Origin: an uncultured bacterium
GTDB lineage: Bacteria > Verrucomicrobiota > Kiritimatiellia > CAIKKV01 > CAITUY01
Assembly (NCBI GenBank): GCA_903908715.1
Contig: CAIVSY010000081.1
Coordinates: forward strand, 1 to 38,023
Length of the DNA: 38,023 bases
Direction of reading: 5' to 3'
This document shows positions 1 through 7,633 of this stretch, piece by piece. The position numbers were made by a program, and so were the translations under genes. The stretch's first letter is position 1; each line of letters opens with the position of its first letter. The notes under the pieces were generated by a model, which saw nothing but the letters and a program-made list of their open reading frames with translations, was not told where the DNA came from and searched no databases.

Positions 1-657
1 AAGTTGCCGGACTTGCCGCCAGGGCACTGGATGAGTGTCGTTTGGAGTTTGTTGTACAGGACTCCGTCCAAACTGCTGAATGCGACGTTGGTTGGATCCA
101 CAGCAATGGTGGTAAGGCTGCTGCAGTAGGCGTACGCGCCCTCGCCGATGGTGGTGACGCTGGCAGGGATGGTTACATTGGTCAGGCTGGTGCAGTCGTA
201 GAACGCAAAGTCGCCGACTGTGGTGACGCTGGAGGAGATGGTTACACTGGTCAGGTTGGTGCAGTAGATAAACGCATTGTCATCGATGGTGGTGACACTG
301 GAGGGGATGGTTACGCTGGTCAGTCTTGTGCAGAAAAGAAACGCATGGTCGCCGATGGTGGTGACGGTGGAGGGGATCGCGAAGTTGCCGGACTTGCCGC
401 CAGGGCACTGGATGAGTGTCGTTTGGAGTTTGTTGTACAGGACTCCGTCCACACTGCTGAACGCGACGTTGGCCGGGTCCACAGCAATGGTGGTAAGGCT
501 GCTACAGAAGTCGAACACCTGTGTGCCGATGGTGGTGACGCTGGCAGGGATGGTTACATTGGTCAGGCTGGTGCAGTAGTAGAACGCAAAGTCGCCGACC
601 TTGGTGACGCTGGAGGGGATGGTTACGCTGGTCAGGCTGGCGCAGGAGAAGAACGCA
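1..657 (-). repeat. In-frame 381-bp tandem duplication inside the LRR gene
   Basis: The stretch 1-276 recurs at 382-657 with few mismatches, a period of 381 bp (exactly 127 codons). The first 75 bases of the two copies are almost identical. Each unit contains several LRR_5 repeats plus the connector with the GVLYNKL and CPGGKSGN motifs. The in-frame period and high identity suggest recent unequal crossover or replication slippage. The leftmost copy is cut by the window edge, so more units may lie outside. Confidence 0.85.
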
Positions 658-857
658 GCGTCGCCGATGGTGGTGACGGGACAGCCACCGAGGGTGTTGG
701 TAATTGACAAGGCGCCAGAGTACGATCTAATGAAACTGCTGATGGTGGCTTGCCCGTTGGAGACGGTGTAGATGTAAGAGCCCTCTTGAGCAGCGTGGGT
801 GAAATAAGCGGAAAAGAGGAATGTTATTACTGCTATGGTGTGAAGAGTGTGTTTCAT
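1..857 (-). CDS. BspA-type leucine-rich repeat surface/exported protein (partial, C-terminus outside window)
   Basis: Reading the minus strand from an ATG at 857 gives an open frame of 285 codons that leaves the window without a stop. Residues 1-22 are a signal peptide (hydrophobic core AVITFLFSAYF, cleavage near THA-A). The rest is a ladder of LRR_5/BspA repeats of about 23 residues, each carrying variants of SLTSVTIPSSVTTIGDYAF. Between blocks lies a non-LRR connector containing VDPANVAFSSVDGVLYNK and LIQCPGGKSGNF, typical of BspA-like LRR proteins from bacteria and protists. Such proteins are usually secreted or surface-attached and used in adhesion, and many are of unknown function. I see no strong Shine-Dalgarno upstream of the ATG. 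A weak alternative frame on the plus strand (42-707) is low-complexity and is a shadow of this gene. Family assignment is firm; function is not. Confidence 0.85.
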   Translation of the reverse strand, partial: MKHTLHTIAVITFLFSAYFTHAAQEGSYIYTVSNGQATISSFIRSYSGALSITNTLGGCPVTTIGDAAFFSCASLTSVTIPSSVTKVGDFAFYYCTSLTNVTIPASVTTIGTQVFDFCSSLTTIAVDPANVAFSSVDGVLYNKLQTTLIQCPGGKSGNFAIPSTVTTIGDHAFLFCTRLTSVTIPSSVTTIDDNAFIYCTNLTSVTISSSVTTVGDFAFYDCTSLTNVTIPASVTTIGEGAYAYCSSLTTIAVDPTNVAFSSLDGVLYNKLQTTLIQCPGGKSGN

Positions 858-1382
858 GACGTTTCACGGAGCGGCATCACTTCAAGAGTAGAGGATGAAG
901 ACGGCAGGCGACAAGACAAAATCGCCTTATGCAGGGTAACTTCCCGTGATTTTGCAACCGGCAAGACACTGTGGCCCAAGGCGGCAGCACCGCTGACACG
1001 GCGCGATTCACCGTTGCCCATGTTCCTTGGAGCAGAAGAACGCACGAGGTCCGAGAAGCGCCCAGTATGTCAGTCCCGCCGATCCCCGGGAACTCGGCCA
1101 GCCGTGCAGTCATCAATGCTGGAGCGTTGAAGGCAGTCGCAGTGGGTCGAGAGCCTGCCAGTGTCGAACGGTGCGCTTCTGGCCGGGTGTGCCGTGGTCA
1201 CAGACAGCCTTGTTGACGGCGTCGGCGATTTTCCTGCACGCCGGCCTCCATCTACTCACCCTCCCTGCCAACAGGGTACAATCAGAGAAAATCACAGCCC
1301 CGAAAAACCCGCAATAGAGTAAACGCTCACCGCATGGCGAATGCCGTAAAAATGACCGTAATCATTCAACATTCTATGGATT
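858..1382. other. Gene-free region upstream of the LRR gene
   Basis: No open frame in this 525-base stretch has recognisable protein features, a good ribosome binding site or coherent composition. It separates the start of the LRR gene (transcribed leftwards) from the tRNA-like pseudogene and the 3' end of the uroporphyrinogen-decarboxylase-like gene. It must hold the LRR promoter, but I see no convincing sigma-70 hexamer pair. Confidence 0.5.
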
Positions 1383-1466
1383 GCTGTGGCGGACAATTGG
1401 AGCGAAGAGCCGCCATTTCGCGCCTTCCAAGTGGCATAACGGGTTCGATTCCCGTCACCGGCTCCA
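1383..1466 (+). pseudogene. Degenerate tRNA-Gly(UCC)-like pseudogene
   Basis: The 3' half is a good tRNA: T-stem ACGGG (1439-1443), T-loop TTCGATT (1444-1450), T-stem CCCGT (1451-1455), acceptor strand CACCGGC (1456-1462), discriminator T and CCA (1464-1466). The anticodon loop CTTCCAA (1424-1430) would read Gly (UCC) and is followed by GTGGC. The matching 5' anticodon strand GCCAT (1412-1416) is displaced by seven extra bases (1417-1423). The 5' acceptor GCTGTGG (1383-1389) pairs only imperfectly (about 5 of 7) and there is no regular D-arm. The variable loop is only three bases. I read this as a decayed tRNA gene or the 3' remnant left by an integration event. It is not a functional tRNA as written. 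Confidence 0.55.
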
Positions 1467-1479
1467 GCCTGCCCCCCCC

Positions 1480-2526
1480 TTATCGCCCCCAGTTGGCCTT
1501 GAGGTACTCGATGTATTTGTCGAGCATAGCATCCGGAACGTTGGCCGGAATGTGATTGCCCACGGCAAGGATCACACCTTTGCAGCGACTGGCAAGCTCC
1601 AGCGAACGATCCACCGTGCGCCGAACCTTGTCCCACGAGGCAAACGTCATATCCCGGCAGTCCACGCAGGAACCAACCAGCGCATGGGTCCCGCCGAAGC
1701 GGTCGACCATGAACTCAAAGTCATTGCAGGGCTCGAAGATCAATCCGTCCGCCCCGGCATTGAGCACATCCCCGGCAAACTGCATGAAGTTGGCATCGGA
1801 ACAGAACAGGACTTTCTTTCCGGCCCTCTTCAAGGGCTTCCAAAGCTCGGCATACCGGGGAATGATCATCTTCCGATAGATCTCCGGCTGCATGAACGGC
1901 CCCTCGGTCCACACAAAATCATCATGCTGGATGACCACTTCAATGCTGGTCTTGGCCCAGCAATCCATGTGGAATTTGGTGAACCGGAAAAAACTGTCCA
2001 ACGGCTTCTCCATCCGGGCCGGCTCGCTTAACCCCAGCAGCAACATATCCCACCCAAAGGCCTCGATGGCCCCCGACACCAGCGTCTTGTAGTAGCCGCC
2101 GGTGGTCAACTGGTCCGGAGATTCCTCACGGCTGCTGACGGCAAACCTCTCATAATCCGCCACCTGTTCCGCCTCGGACGGCAACCCGTATTCCTTGACC
2201 GCATCAAAATCCCAAACCTCCTCCGGCTGCTCAAAGGGGCATGCCTTGGGCTGGGTCATGTCGCTCCCGTCCGCGGCATATTCCGCGTGCCCCATATCCG
2301 TGGCCCGCCCGCGTTTCTTCCAGTTGCCGTGCAAACCGTCGTTGTTCGACCAGTGAAAATCCATACCCATTAGGTCGTAAAACCGGTTCCAATCCGCCTG
2401 GTTAGCCGGATCATGCCCCAGCTTTTTCCGGATATACTCCGTGTGATACCCGAGGCTATATTCGGTATGCCCCCAGCGAGGCGTGGACTTCAGGGAAATG
2501 CAATCAAGGGCAATCTGGCGACTCAT
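1480..2526 (-). CDS. Uroporphyrinogen decarboxylase (URO-D) family methyltransferase-like protein
   Basis: The 348-residue soluble protein has the overall pattern of the URO-D superfamily used for cobalamin-dependent methyl transfer (MtaA/CmuA-like and uncharacterised relatives), not of haem-pathway HemE. Visible segments include the central LLLGLSEPARM and VVIQHDDFVWTEGPFMQPEIYRKMIIPRY, followed by VLFCSDANFMQFAGDVLNAGADGLIFEPCNDFEFM and a terminal VGNHIPANVPDAMLDKYIEYLK, which correspond to the barrel strands of these proteins. The D-G-x-F-W/P-x-M-x-P-x-x-Y signature is characteristic of this branch. It is the last gene of the minus-strand array, 27 bases after pgsA. The MttB-family methyltransferase lies upstream in the same direction, so a joint role in corrinoid-dependent demethylation is plausible. 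No corrinoid protein is seen nearby, and the substrate is unknown. Confidence 0.75.
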   Translation of the reverse strand: MSRQIALDCISLKSTPRWGHTEYSLGYHTEYIRKKLGHDPANQADWNRFYDLMGMDFHWSNNDGLHGNWKKRGRATDMGHAEYAADGSDMTQPKACPFEQPEEVWDFDAVKEYGLPSEAEQVADYERFAVSSREESPDQLTTGGYYKTLVSGAIEAFGWDMLLLGLSEPARMEKPLDSFFRFTKFHMDCWAKTSIEVVIQHDDFVWTEGPFMQPEIYRKMIIPRYAELWKPLKRAGKKVLFCSDANFMQFAGDVLNAGADGLIFEPCNDFEFMVDRFGGTHALVGSCVDCRDMTFASWDKVRRTVDRSLELASRCKGVILAVGNHIPANVPDAMLDKYIEYLKANWGR

Positions 2527-2553
2527 GCTGTACTCCTTTTCAACAAACCGGAT

Positions 2554-3162
2554 TCATGTGTGCTCAAGATAGAGTTGGCGGCTGTCCCACAGATAAATCG
2601 CCCCGGAAACGACCGTCAACGCACCCACCATCAGCGACAGGAACATCGCCACCTTGGTAAAATACTGGGTGAACAGCCCCATGACCTGGCCCTGTGTCTC
2701 GGGACACAGCAGGATCGGCAACAAATCCTCCTGCAAGGCCAATCCCGCCATGATGACAACAATCGTCACCGTCTGCCAGACCATCTTGTGTTTACCCCAA
2801 CTCCCTGCGGGCAACACCACCCCCTGCTGGGCTCCGAGAAGTCGCAACCCGGTGATCAGGAAATCACGACTGATCACGATGATCACGATCCAGACCGGCA
2901 TGATCTGGTGAATCGCCGCAAAACATACAAACGCCGCTGAAACAAGGATCTTGTCCGCCAGGGGATCCATTAACTGCCCGAAGGCGGAAACCCGTCCGGT
3001 CTTCCGCGCCAGCATCCCGTCCAGCCAGTCCGATAAGCAGGCCAACCCGAAAACAAGCAGGGCCAGCGTCTTCCCGAAGGGCAAACCCGTCATCAGGAAT
3101 CCGACCATCACAAACGTCAACCCGATGCGGCTGACAGTAATCTTGTTGGGTAAATTGCTCAA
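2554..3162 (-). CDS. pgsA: CDP-diacylglycerol-glycerol-3-phosphate 3-phosphatidyltransferase
   Basis: Makes phosphatidylglycerophosphate from CDP-diacylglycerol and glycerol 3-phosphate, the committed step to phosphatidylglycerol, in the inner membrane. The complete CDP-alcohol phosphatidyltransferase signature D-x2-D-G-x2-A-R-x8-G-x3-D-x3-D is present, with the acidic residues near positions 45, 48, 66 and 70. Several hydrophobic helices follow, as expected for this family of about 180-200 residues. The frame is open up to a GTG at 3261, but that stretch contains a strong promoter (3185-3212) and matches no family sequence. I therefore choose the TTG at 3162, which gives a normal N-terminus (SNLPNKITVSRIG) preceded by a GGGG stretch. 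The gene stands between two catabolic genes (Gfo/Idh and URO-D) but looks housekeeping. Confidence 0.88.
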   Translation of the reverse strand: MSNLPNKITVSRIGLTFVMVGFLMTGLPFGKTLALLVFGLACLSDWLDGMLARKTGRVSAFGQLMDPLADKILVSAAFVCFAAIHQIMPVWIVIIVISRDFLITGLRLLGAQQGVVLPAGSWGKHKMVWQTVTIVVIMAGLALQEDLLPILLCPETQGQVMGLFTQYFTKVAMFLSLMVGALTVVSGAIYLWDSRQLYLEHT

Positions 3163-3184
3163 GGCGACCCCGCAAATCGCGCTT

Positions 3185-3212
3185 AATATATTCGCCCTGA
3201 TCCCGTTGTCAA
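3185..3212 (-). promoter_or_regulatory. Sigma-70-type promoter for pgsA
   Basis: On the minus strand TTGACA (3212-3207) is followed, 16 bases on, by TATATT (3190-3185), a near-consensus pair. Transcription would start near 3178, about 15 bases before the TTG start of pgsA. This argues that pgsA, and probably the URO-D gene behind it, can be expressed independently of the catabolic genes upstream. Confidence 0.65.
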
Positions 3213-3306
3213 CCGAAAGCAGGACAAATTCAGACGGTGATCGGACCCGAAAATCCCACACGACACGCGAGGCAGCCGGCGCAGAATAACCAGGCTGTAC
3301 CTCGCA

Positions 3307-4368
3307 TCACGGAACCGCCCCGGGAACGGCCACCGTCCGGCTTTCCTCATGCGAAAGACGTGCCGCCTCCAGGATAGCCATCACATTACGGGCCCGCTGG
3401 ACTGTGATGGCGGGCGGGCGGTTCTGTCCCAACGCGTCAGCCAGATCACCATAAAACTGCGCGCTCAACTCATCACCGACATCGTATGAACGCCCGCCAC
3501 TGCTGGGCCCCATCCCCTTCGGCAACACCTCGGCCGGCAAACCCGCCACCGAACCGCTGATCCGCATGTCCGTCCACTTGCCCCATGCCCCATCCGCCAT
3601 CAGCGTCCCTTCCCGGCCGGCCGCGAACCAGCGAGGCAGGGGCATCCGGGCATTGTTGCTGCCCTCCAGGGTCACCAGAAGACCCGACGGGAAAGCCAGC
3701 CGGAGATGGAAGTAATCCTCGACCTCCTTGGCCCAGATCTGGGAACGGAGCTGGCAAGCCACCGCCTCGGGCCACTGTCCCGTGAGATCCAGCATCTGCT
3801 CGACCAGATGCGGACCCCAATCGGCCAGGAATCCGCCGCCGTGCGCCTTCTGGATGCGCCATTGGGGATTGAACTCCGGTACCCCGTAGCTCGTCCACTC
3901 GGGGCCATAGGTCATCACGCGGGAGTCCAGCGTCAGCAACTCCCCGAGGACGCCGTTCCGGATCACGGCCTTGACCATCTGGTAATCGCGGTCCCATCTC
4001 CGGTTGTGGAACACGGTCAGCAACCGCTTCGCCTTGCCGGCAGCCTCCATCATGGCATCCGCCTCCTGCAGGGAAAGGGCCATCGGCTTCTCGACCAGCA
4101 CATGCTTGCCCGCCGCCAGTGCGGCCAGGGCCAACGCCGCATGCATATTGCTCGGGGCGGCAATCACAACCAGGTCCACCTGCCGGTCCTGGATCAGCGC
4201 CTGCGGGTCCTGAAAAGTCCGCACGCCAAAGGTCTGCGCCGCCATCTCCAGCCGCGCGGAACTCTGGTCACAGACCGACACCAGCTTGTAGCCGGACATC
4301 TTCCGCAGCGGTTCCGCATGCAACTCCCATCCGCTCCGCCCCATTCCGATAATTCCGACATGAATCAT
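3307..4368 (-). CDS. Gfo/Idh/MocA family NAD(P)-dependent oxidoreductase
   Basis: The 353-residue protein begins with a Rossmann fold: GIIGMGRSG (residues 5-13) is the dinucleotide loop, and VLVEKPMAL (about 90-98) carries the EKP motif conserved in this family. The C-terminal half contains GGGFLADWGPHLVEQML (about 178-194), where Asp183 and His187 occupy the usual catalytic region. Members oxidise or reduce hydroxyls of sugars, inositols and related polyols; the substrate here cannot be read from sequence. Its ATG overlaps the TGA of the MttB-family gene by four bases (ATGA), so the two are translationally coupled. This places a sugar/polyol dehydrogenase step directly beside the methyltransferase. 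Confidence 0.88.
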   Translation of the reverse strand: MIHVGIIGMGRSGWELHAEPLRKMSGYKLVSVCDQSSARLEMAAQTFGVRTFQDPQALIQDRQVDLVVIAAPSNMHAALALAALAAGKHVLVEKPMALSLQEADAMMEAAGKAKRLLTVFHNRRWDRDYQMVKAVIRNGVLGELLTLDSRVMTYGPEWTSYGVPEFNPQWRIQKAHGGGFLADWGPHLVEQMLDLTGQWPEAVACQLRSQIWAKEVEDYFHLRLAFPSGLLVTLEGSNNARMPLPRWFAAGREGTLMADGAWGKWTDMRISGSVAGLPAEVLPKGMGPSSGGRSYDVGDELSAQFYGDLADALGQNRPPAITVQRARNVMAILEAARLSHEESRTVAVPGAVP

Positions 4369-5738
4369 GTTGCCCCTCCTGCCTGCTTGAGCAATTCCGC
4401 CGCACGCGCCTTCGCGATTGCGGTCGTGTCCCGCCCGCCCGCCGCCTGCCAGCTGGCCAATGGCCCTCGCACCGCCAGGTCGGGAATGAAATACTCCTCC
4501 GAACGCAGCCGGTCGAGCGTGTGCTCCTGCAGAAGGTAGGATTCTCCCTGCGGCCCCACCCGCTTGATCAGGTCAGCGGCAATCGTGTCGCCGCTGACCT
4601 CTACGCCCGCCGCGAGACGGCGGCACATGCCGGCAATCTCGGCATCCATCAGGAGCTGCTCGTCACTGCAGGTCATGCCGGTCGCGAACATGCCGCAGTT
4701 GACAATCAGGTCATGGCCTGCCCCGACGGACGCCATGAGGCTGAACGTCTTTTCCCAGGCGTTCTGCTCGTCATGCGCATGGTTGTCCGAATTCGGCGCC
4801 GTGGTGTGCGAAGGCACCCGGTAGAACCGGGCAAGCTGCGCGGCGGCAATGCGGCATATGGTGGTTTCGATCGAACCGACCAGCGCGGCTCCCGACCGCA
4901 TATCCGTGGTGGTCCACGAATTGGCGTACATCACCGGATGCCCGGGCTTGAGGATCTGAATGATCGCCAGGCCGGAAAGGCACTCGGCATTGTTCATCGT
5001 CAGCAGACCGGCCAGTGTATAGGGCGCCGAAACACCCGCATTCGGCTCCGGCAGAATGGCGATGGGCACACCGGTCTCCAGCGTGTCCACGATCGCATCG
5101 CACACATTACCCTCCCAGAAGAGCGGACTCGTGGGCGAGAGCTGCGTGATCCCGTAGACCTGGCGATTGAAATCACCCCGGAACGCCTTGCGCAACACCT
5201 CGATGCAGCTGCGATTGACCTGCTGGTTGTCCGTGGAGAAGTAGATCGGCTTGCGGCTGTTCTCGGAACACGCCTTGACGGCATACACCAGGGAATCCCG
5301 CGGCTGGGCAACATCCTGCGGCATAACCGGTATCCCGACCATGTCAATCTGGGGCGACTTCTCGCACAGCCGAGCGAACCGCTCCACGTCGGACACCCGC
5401 GAGGGCCGGGTTTTCCCGGATTGGGAATCCAGCCAGAAAACCGCGTTATGGCCGGCCGCGATCTTCGGCACCCCGTCTCCCAGGACAAAGGCAGGACGCC
5501 CCTCCCGGTCGCATACCTCGATGCGCGGCGGAATGCCCGCCAGCGCATTCTCCAGCACGGAACGGGGAAACCGGACTGTCTGACTTTCCCCATCCACCGG
5601 CAGCCCCTTGGCCCGCAAAACCTCGAGCATCGCCCGGTCCAGGACCTTCACTCCGGAAGACGCCAGGATGTCGACGGTCGCCTCATGAATATCGCGGATT
5701 TCCTTATCGGACAGAACCGCAAAGGTACTGAGCTTCAT
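4365..5738 (-). CDS. MttB-superfamily (trimethylamine methyltransferase family) methyltransferase, non-pyrrolysine type
   Basis: The 457-residue protein matches the MttB/MtgB family throughout: an N-terminal helical start (LSDKEIRDIHEATVDILASSG), a GHNAVFWLDSQSG segment, and a TIM-barrel core with LSPTSPLFW, PEPNAGVSAPYTLAGLL and HDEQNAWEK. Family members pass a methyl group from a quaternary or tertiary amine to a cobalt corrinoid protein. Archaeal MttB carries pyrrolysine encoded by an in-frame amber codon. This frame has none, so it belongs with the widespread non-Pyl homologues, whose few known substrates include glycine betaine, proline betaine and carnitine. An AAGGTG ribosome site lies upstream; the start is 4 bases after the upstream TIM-barrel gene. 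The missing corrinoid partner is notable. Confidence 0.87.
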   Translation of the reverse strand: MKLSTFAVLSDKEIRDIHEATVDILASSGVKVLDRAMLEVLRAKGLPVDGESQTVRFPRSVLENALAGIPPRIEVCDREGRPAFVLGDGVPKIAAGHNAVFWLDSQSGKTRPSRVSDVERFARLCEKSPQIDMVGIPVMPQDVAQPRDSLVYAVKACSENSRKPIYFSTDNQQVNRSCIEVLRKAFRGDFNRQVYGITQLSPTSPLFWEGNVCDAIVDTLETGVPIAILPEPNAGVSAPYTLAGLLTMNNAECLSGLAIIQILKPGHPVMYANSWTTTDMRSGAALVGSIETTICRIAAAQLARFYRVPSHTTAPNSDNHAHDEQNAWEKTFSLMASVGAGHDLIVNCGMFATGMTCSDEQLLMDAEIAGMCRRLAAGVEVSGDTIAADLIKRVGPQGESYLLQEHTLDRLRSEEYFIPDLAVRGPLASWQAAGGRDTTAIAKARAAELLKQAGGAT

Positions 5739-5742
5739 CGGG

Positions 5743-6777
5743 TCACCTTCCCATCAATGCATTGACAATCATGCGGTCCAGTTCCTCGTAATCCCGTTCC
5801 CGGATCAGGGCATCCACCGCTTTGGCATTCAGGCTGCGCGAGACGCGGAGCAGGTTCATGAAAAACTCCCGGCTGTTGGAAAGATGCTTCGTGGCCGTTC
5901 CCGCCTTCTGGGTGCGCATGGCCTTGACATCCAACCCCACCCATTCACCCCGGCGTCCGTAGTCGTGGGCATCCAGGATGCGGACCTGGTTGAACGCACG
6001 CCTGAGGTCGACGGCCCCGAACGACTTGTCTTCGTCGAACTTCAGCCCGTTCTGGTCGTTCAGGTGTACGCTGAACAGCTTGTTAAAATGCAGGGAAAAC
6101 CCCATTTCGTCCGAAGGATCGAGCCCGGCGAGGATTGCATGGGCGCTCTCGATGTTGACCCCCACCCGCCGCGGATCCACGCTCGCCGCACCCAGCGCCA
6201 GAGCATGGCCTGTTGTCGGGATATACGTATGATCCATCGGCTCATTCGGCTTGGGTTCAATCGCGATCCGGATCTTCCTGTCATGCTCCAGCATGGCGTT
6301 GAGGGCCTCAAGGATCCGCCCGGTCGCGGTTACGGAGTCCTTGGCCTCCCTGATGTAGGTCCCTTCGCGCGCCAGCCAGAGCACGATCAGGTCCGTGTTC
6401 AATTCCCTTGCCATATCAACGGCCAGCAGGCTGCGCTGGATCGAATAGCGGCGGCAGGCGGCGCTGTTGGAGGTATAGCCCCCGTCGATCGTCCGCGGAT
6501 CTTCCCAGAGGCGCGGCGCGACAAACTCGGCCTTCAAGCCATGACGGTCGAGTACGGTGCGGACCGCCTTCGCCTCACGGAGAACCTTCTCCGGCGACAT
6601 GCGGTTCAGCGCAGGGACCGCATCGTCATCGTGGAACTGCACGGCCCCGAAGCCCAGCTTGCGGTAATAGGCCAGTTTGCGGTTGAACGGTATGGAATCC
6701 CGGACCTTCGGGCCGAACGGATCGGCGCCTTCATGAATGTTCCAGGGCCCGAACGAAAAACGAAATACTCCCGCCAT
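5743..6777 (-). CDS. Xylose isomerase-like TIM-barrel protein
   Basis: The 344-residue protein follows the xylose isomerase scheme: FRFSFGPWNI at the N-terminus, VQFHDDDAVP, a conserved W/R region with LIVLWLAREGTYIREAKD, then IAIEPKPNEPMDHTYIP, which corresponds to the metal-binding Glu/Lys strand (IEPKP) of XylA. VGVNIESAHAILAG and FSVHLNDQNGLKFDEDKSFG follow. These give the expected set of acidic and His metal ligands. It is shorter than XylA (about 390-440 residues) and is likely an isomerase for another sugar or polyol. An AGGAG site precedes the ATG by 7 bases. The gene lies 24 bases after the hydroxypyruvate-isomerase-like gene and 4 before the MttB-family gene, so all three are almost certainly co-transcribed. 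Confidence 0.85.
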   Translation of the reverse strand: MAGVFRFSFGPWNIHEGADPFGPKVRDSIPFNRKLAYYRKLGFGAVQFHDDDAVPALNRMSPEKVLREAKAVRTVLDRHGLKAEFVAPRLWEDPRTIDGGYTSNSAACRRYSIQRSLLAVDMARELNTDLIVLWLAREGTYIREAKDSVTATGRILEALNAMLEHDRKIRIAIEPKPNEPMDHTYIPTTGHALALGAASVDPRRVGVNIESAHAILAGLDPSDEMGFSLHFNKLFSVHLNDQNGLKFDEDKSFGAVDLRRAFNQVRILDAHDYGRRGEWVGLDVKAMRTQKAGTATKHLSNSREFFMNLLRVSRSLNAKAVDALIRERDYEELDRMIVNALMGR

Positions 6778-6801
6778 TGTCTTTCTCCTGTTGGTTGTGA
6801 A

Positions 6802-7620
6802 TTACTCCGCCTGTGACAAATACTTTCGTGTCGCCCGCAACGATTTGGCGTGATCCGCCATCGCCGGGCTGTACTCAAGCCCGAAACCTTCCTTGTACCC
6901 CCCCGCCTTGATTCGGCGGACGATTTCCTGATAGTTCAGTTCACCATCCCACAGTTCATGGCGGCCCGGAACCCCGGCGCTGTGGAAATGCCCGATCACA
7001 TCAAGATTCTCCTCGATGTTGGCCAGGATGCTGCCTTCCATGATCTGCATGTGATAGACATCATAGAGAAGCCTCAGGTTTGGACTGCCGATCGCACGCA
7101 CGATCGCCGCGCCTTCCGCCGAGGAATCCAGGTAATAGTTGAAGTGGTCCGTGCGCGTATTCAGACATTCGAGAAAAAGGGTGAACCCGTTCTTCTCTGC
7201 AGCCGCCGCCGCTCGCCCCAGCGTCTCCTCCATGTTCCGGCGCATCTGGTTGCGCGAAATCCCCGGCTGCAGGTTCCCGGTACAGGTAATCGCCCGCCGG
7301 CACCCGCACACCTTGGCAAAGGCCATCACCTCGTCCAGCCGGGCCAGGTACTTGGACCGGTCCCCGGCACATACCAGCGCACCCCCAAGCGAGCCATCCG
7401 GCGAATTGACCACCATGTTATGTATGGCCACACCGGCCGCCGCACAGGCCTTCTTGAGGGTCTTCGCGTCCTTGGCGCCCGTTGCGCAGTCGCGGCCGTT
7501 GAAGGTTCCATCATGAAACCAGAACTCAACCCGCTCGAAACCACATTCCGCGATTTTCGCAATCCGGACGTCGTACGGAAAATCCGTGAACACCATTTCC
7601 AGACAAACATCGTACTTCAT
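6802..7620 (-). CDS. Hydroxypyruvate isomerase-like sugar phosphate isomerase/epimerase (AP endonuclease family 2 fold)
   Basis: The 272-residue TIM barrel closely resembles Hyi/OtnI-type isomerases: CLEMVFTDFPYDVRIAKIAECGFERVEFWF at the start, FLECLNTRTDHFNYYLDSS in the middle, and RLLYDVYHMQIMEG then GHFHSAGVPGRHELWDGELNY toward the end, which is nearly diagnostic of hydroxypyruvate isomerase relatives. The metal-binding Glu/Asp/His residues lie in these strands. I chose the ATG at 7620 because an AGGAAA ribosome site sits in front and homologues begin here; the open frame extends further upstream without meaning. It starts 13 bases after the DegT gene. The exact sugar substrate is not predictable. 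Confidence 0.87.
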   Translation of the reverse strand: MKYDVCLEMVFTDFPYDVRIAKIAECGFERVEFWFHDGTFNGRDCATGAKDAKTLKKACAAAGVAIHNMVVNSPDGSLGGALVCAGDRSKYLARLDEVMAFAKVCGCRRAITCTGNLQPGISRNQMRRNMEETLGRAAAAAEKNGFTLFLECLNTRTDHFNYYLDSSAEGAAIVRAIGSPNLRLLYDVYHMQIMEGSILANIEENLDVIGHFHSAGVPGRHELWDGELNYQEIVRRIKAGGYKEGFGLEYSPAMADHAKSLRATRKYLSQAE

Positions 7621-7633
7621 GCCTGTTTCCTTT

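Noticed and set aside
42..707. Plus-strand open frame of 221 codons, Gly/Asp/Val-rich
   Set aside because: It is the antisense of the LRR repeats; the minus-strand reading has a signal peptide and clear LRR_5 motifs.
1115..1466. tmRNA ending in the tRNA-like 3' half
   Set aside because: No matching 5' acceptor at the right distance and no tag-peptide frame; a local degenerate tRNA explains the sequence better.
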